A stretch of DNA of 13,772 bases from Pseudomonadota bacterium (GTDB lineage: Bacteria > Myxococcota_A > Polyangia > Polyangiales > Polyangiaceae), in NCBI GenBank assembly GCA_023418705.1, contig JAEZYZ010000415.1, positions 1 to 13,772 on the forward strand. The letters are read 5' to 3'. This document shows positions 13,525 to 13,772 of this stretch, one piece after another. Position 1 is the first letter of the stretch, and each line of letters starts with the position of its first letter. The translations under genes and the position numbers were made by a program. Below the pieces are notes generated by a model. That model saw nothing but the letters and a program-made list of their open reading frames with translations. It searched no databases and was not told the DNA's origin.

Positions 13525-13575
13525 CGCCGCCCGAGTGTGCGCGCAGTCGGCCTCCTTTGCCAGCCGGGAGTCTGA

Positions 13576-13736
13576 GCGACGAACGGTCTGCAGCGCAGGC
13601 CGTTCGTCGCAGAAAATGAGACGAACTAGAGCCCCGATCCGCGAGCAAAGCTGAGGGTGTCCCGAGCAATCGGGGCCCTCACCCAAAGTGGGGCCCCGGC
13701 TGCTCGGGGCGGTCGGCTGGCAAACGGATCGCGCAC
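13576..13736 (+). repeat. Dispersed structured repeat, copy 4 (longest, with both hairpins)
   Basis: Hairpin A: arms 13576-13591 and 13595-13610, 3-base loop, 15 Watson-Crick pairs plus one G-T wobble. Then GAAAATGAGAC (13612-13622); a degenerate left end TAGAGCCCCGA; hairpin C with arms 13661-13675 and 13694-13708 and an 18-base loop, as in copy 3; then CTGGCAAACGGATCG and a degenerate right end. It lies upstream of the aminotransferase start, reading away from it toward the window edge. The remaining bases to 13772 show no further feature. Confidence 0.8.
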
Positions 13737-13772
13737 TGGCGACTCCCTGCCCGCGCGGCCACAGCGGCGCGA

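Overview
This is a very GC-rich, gene-dense chromosomal window with few long intergenic gaps. The codon use, the CPA2 antiporter, class III cyclase, Rieske and desaturase genes, and the HNH-type remnant all fit a Myxococcota (Polyangia-like) bacterium. That assignment is an inference; no rRNA or marker gene in the window proves it.

Layout from left to right: a frameshifted HNH endonuclease remnant (+) that runs into a tandemly triplicated repeat; an aldo/keto reductase (-); an overlapping pair on + of a small ABM monooxygenase and an iron-ADH-fold dehydrogenase; a threonyl-tRNA synthetase lacking its editing domain (-), preceded by a threonine-rich leader peptide and a strong sigma70-type promoter; an overlapping pair on + of a one-TM protein and an HTTM membrane protein; an unrecognised 188-residue protein (+); a Kef-type antiporter (-); a class III cyclase fused to a YHS domain and a Rieske ferredoxin (+); a fatty-acid desaturase (-); a lipoprotein-like Hedgehog N-terminal signalling domain protein and a gamma-glutamylcyclotransferase-like protein (+); and a DUF2141 protein and a class IV aminotransferase (-). 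Transcription units alternate almost perfectly between convergent and divergent pairs.

Three things stand out. First, the ThrRS-like gene has the anatomy of ribosome-mediated attenuation. A near-leaderless 23-codon ORF with six consecutive Thr codons starts about where transcription should start. It is followed by alternative stems, one of which covers the synthetase ribosome-binding site. Second, a complete bacterial Hedgehog-N homologue keeps every zinc and calcium ligand known in animal Hedgehog, sits behind a signal peptide ending in a candidate lipobox cysteine, and has no autoprocessing (Hog) domain. Third, a structured repeat family occurs at four places (about 286-361, 1658-1771, 8792-8921 and 13576-13736). 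Its hairpins carry compensatory base changes, and three copies lie at 5' gene flanks, two of them directly before a start codon.

The enzymes are otherwise ordinary redox, transport and amino-acid functions, and no single pathway ties the window together.
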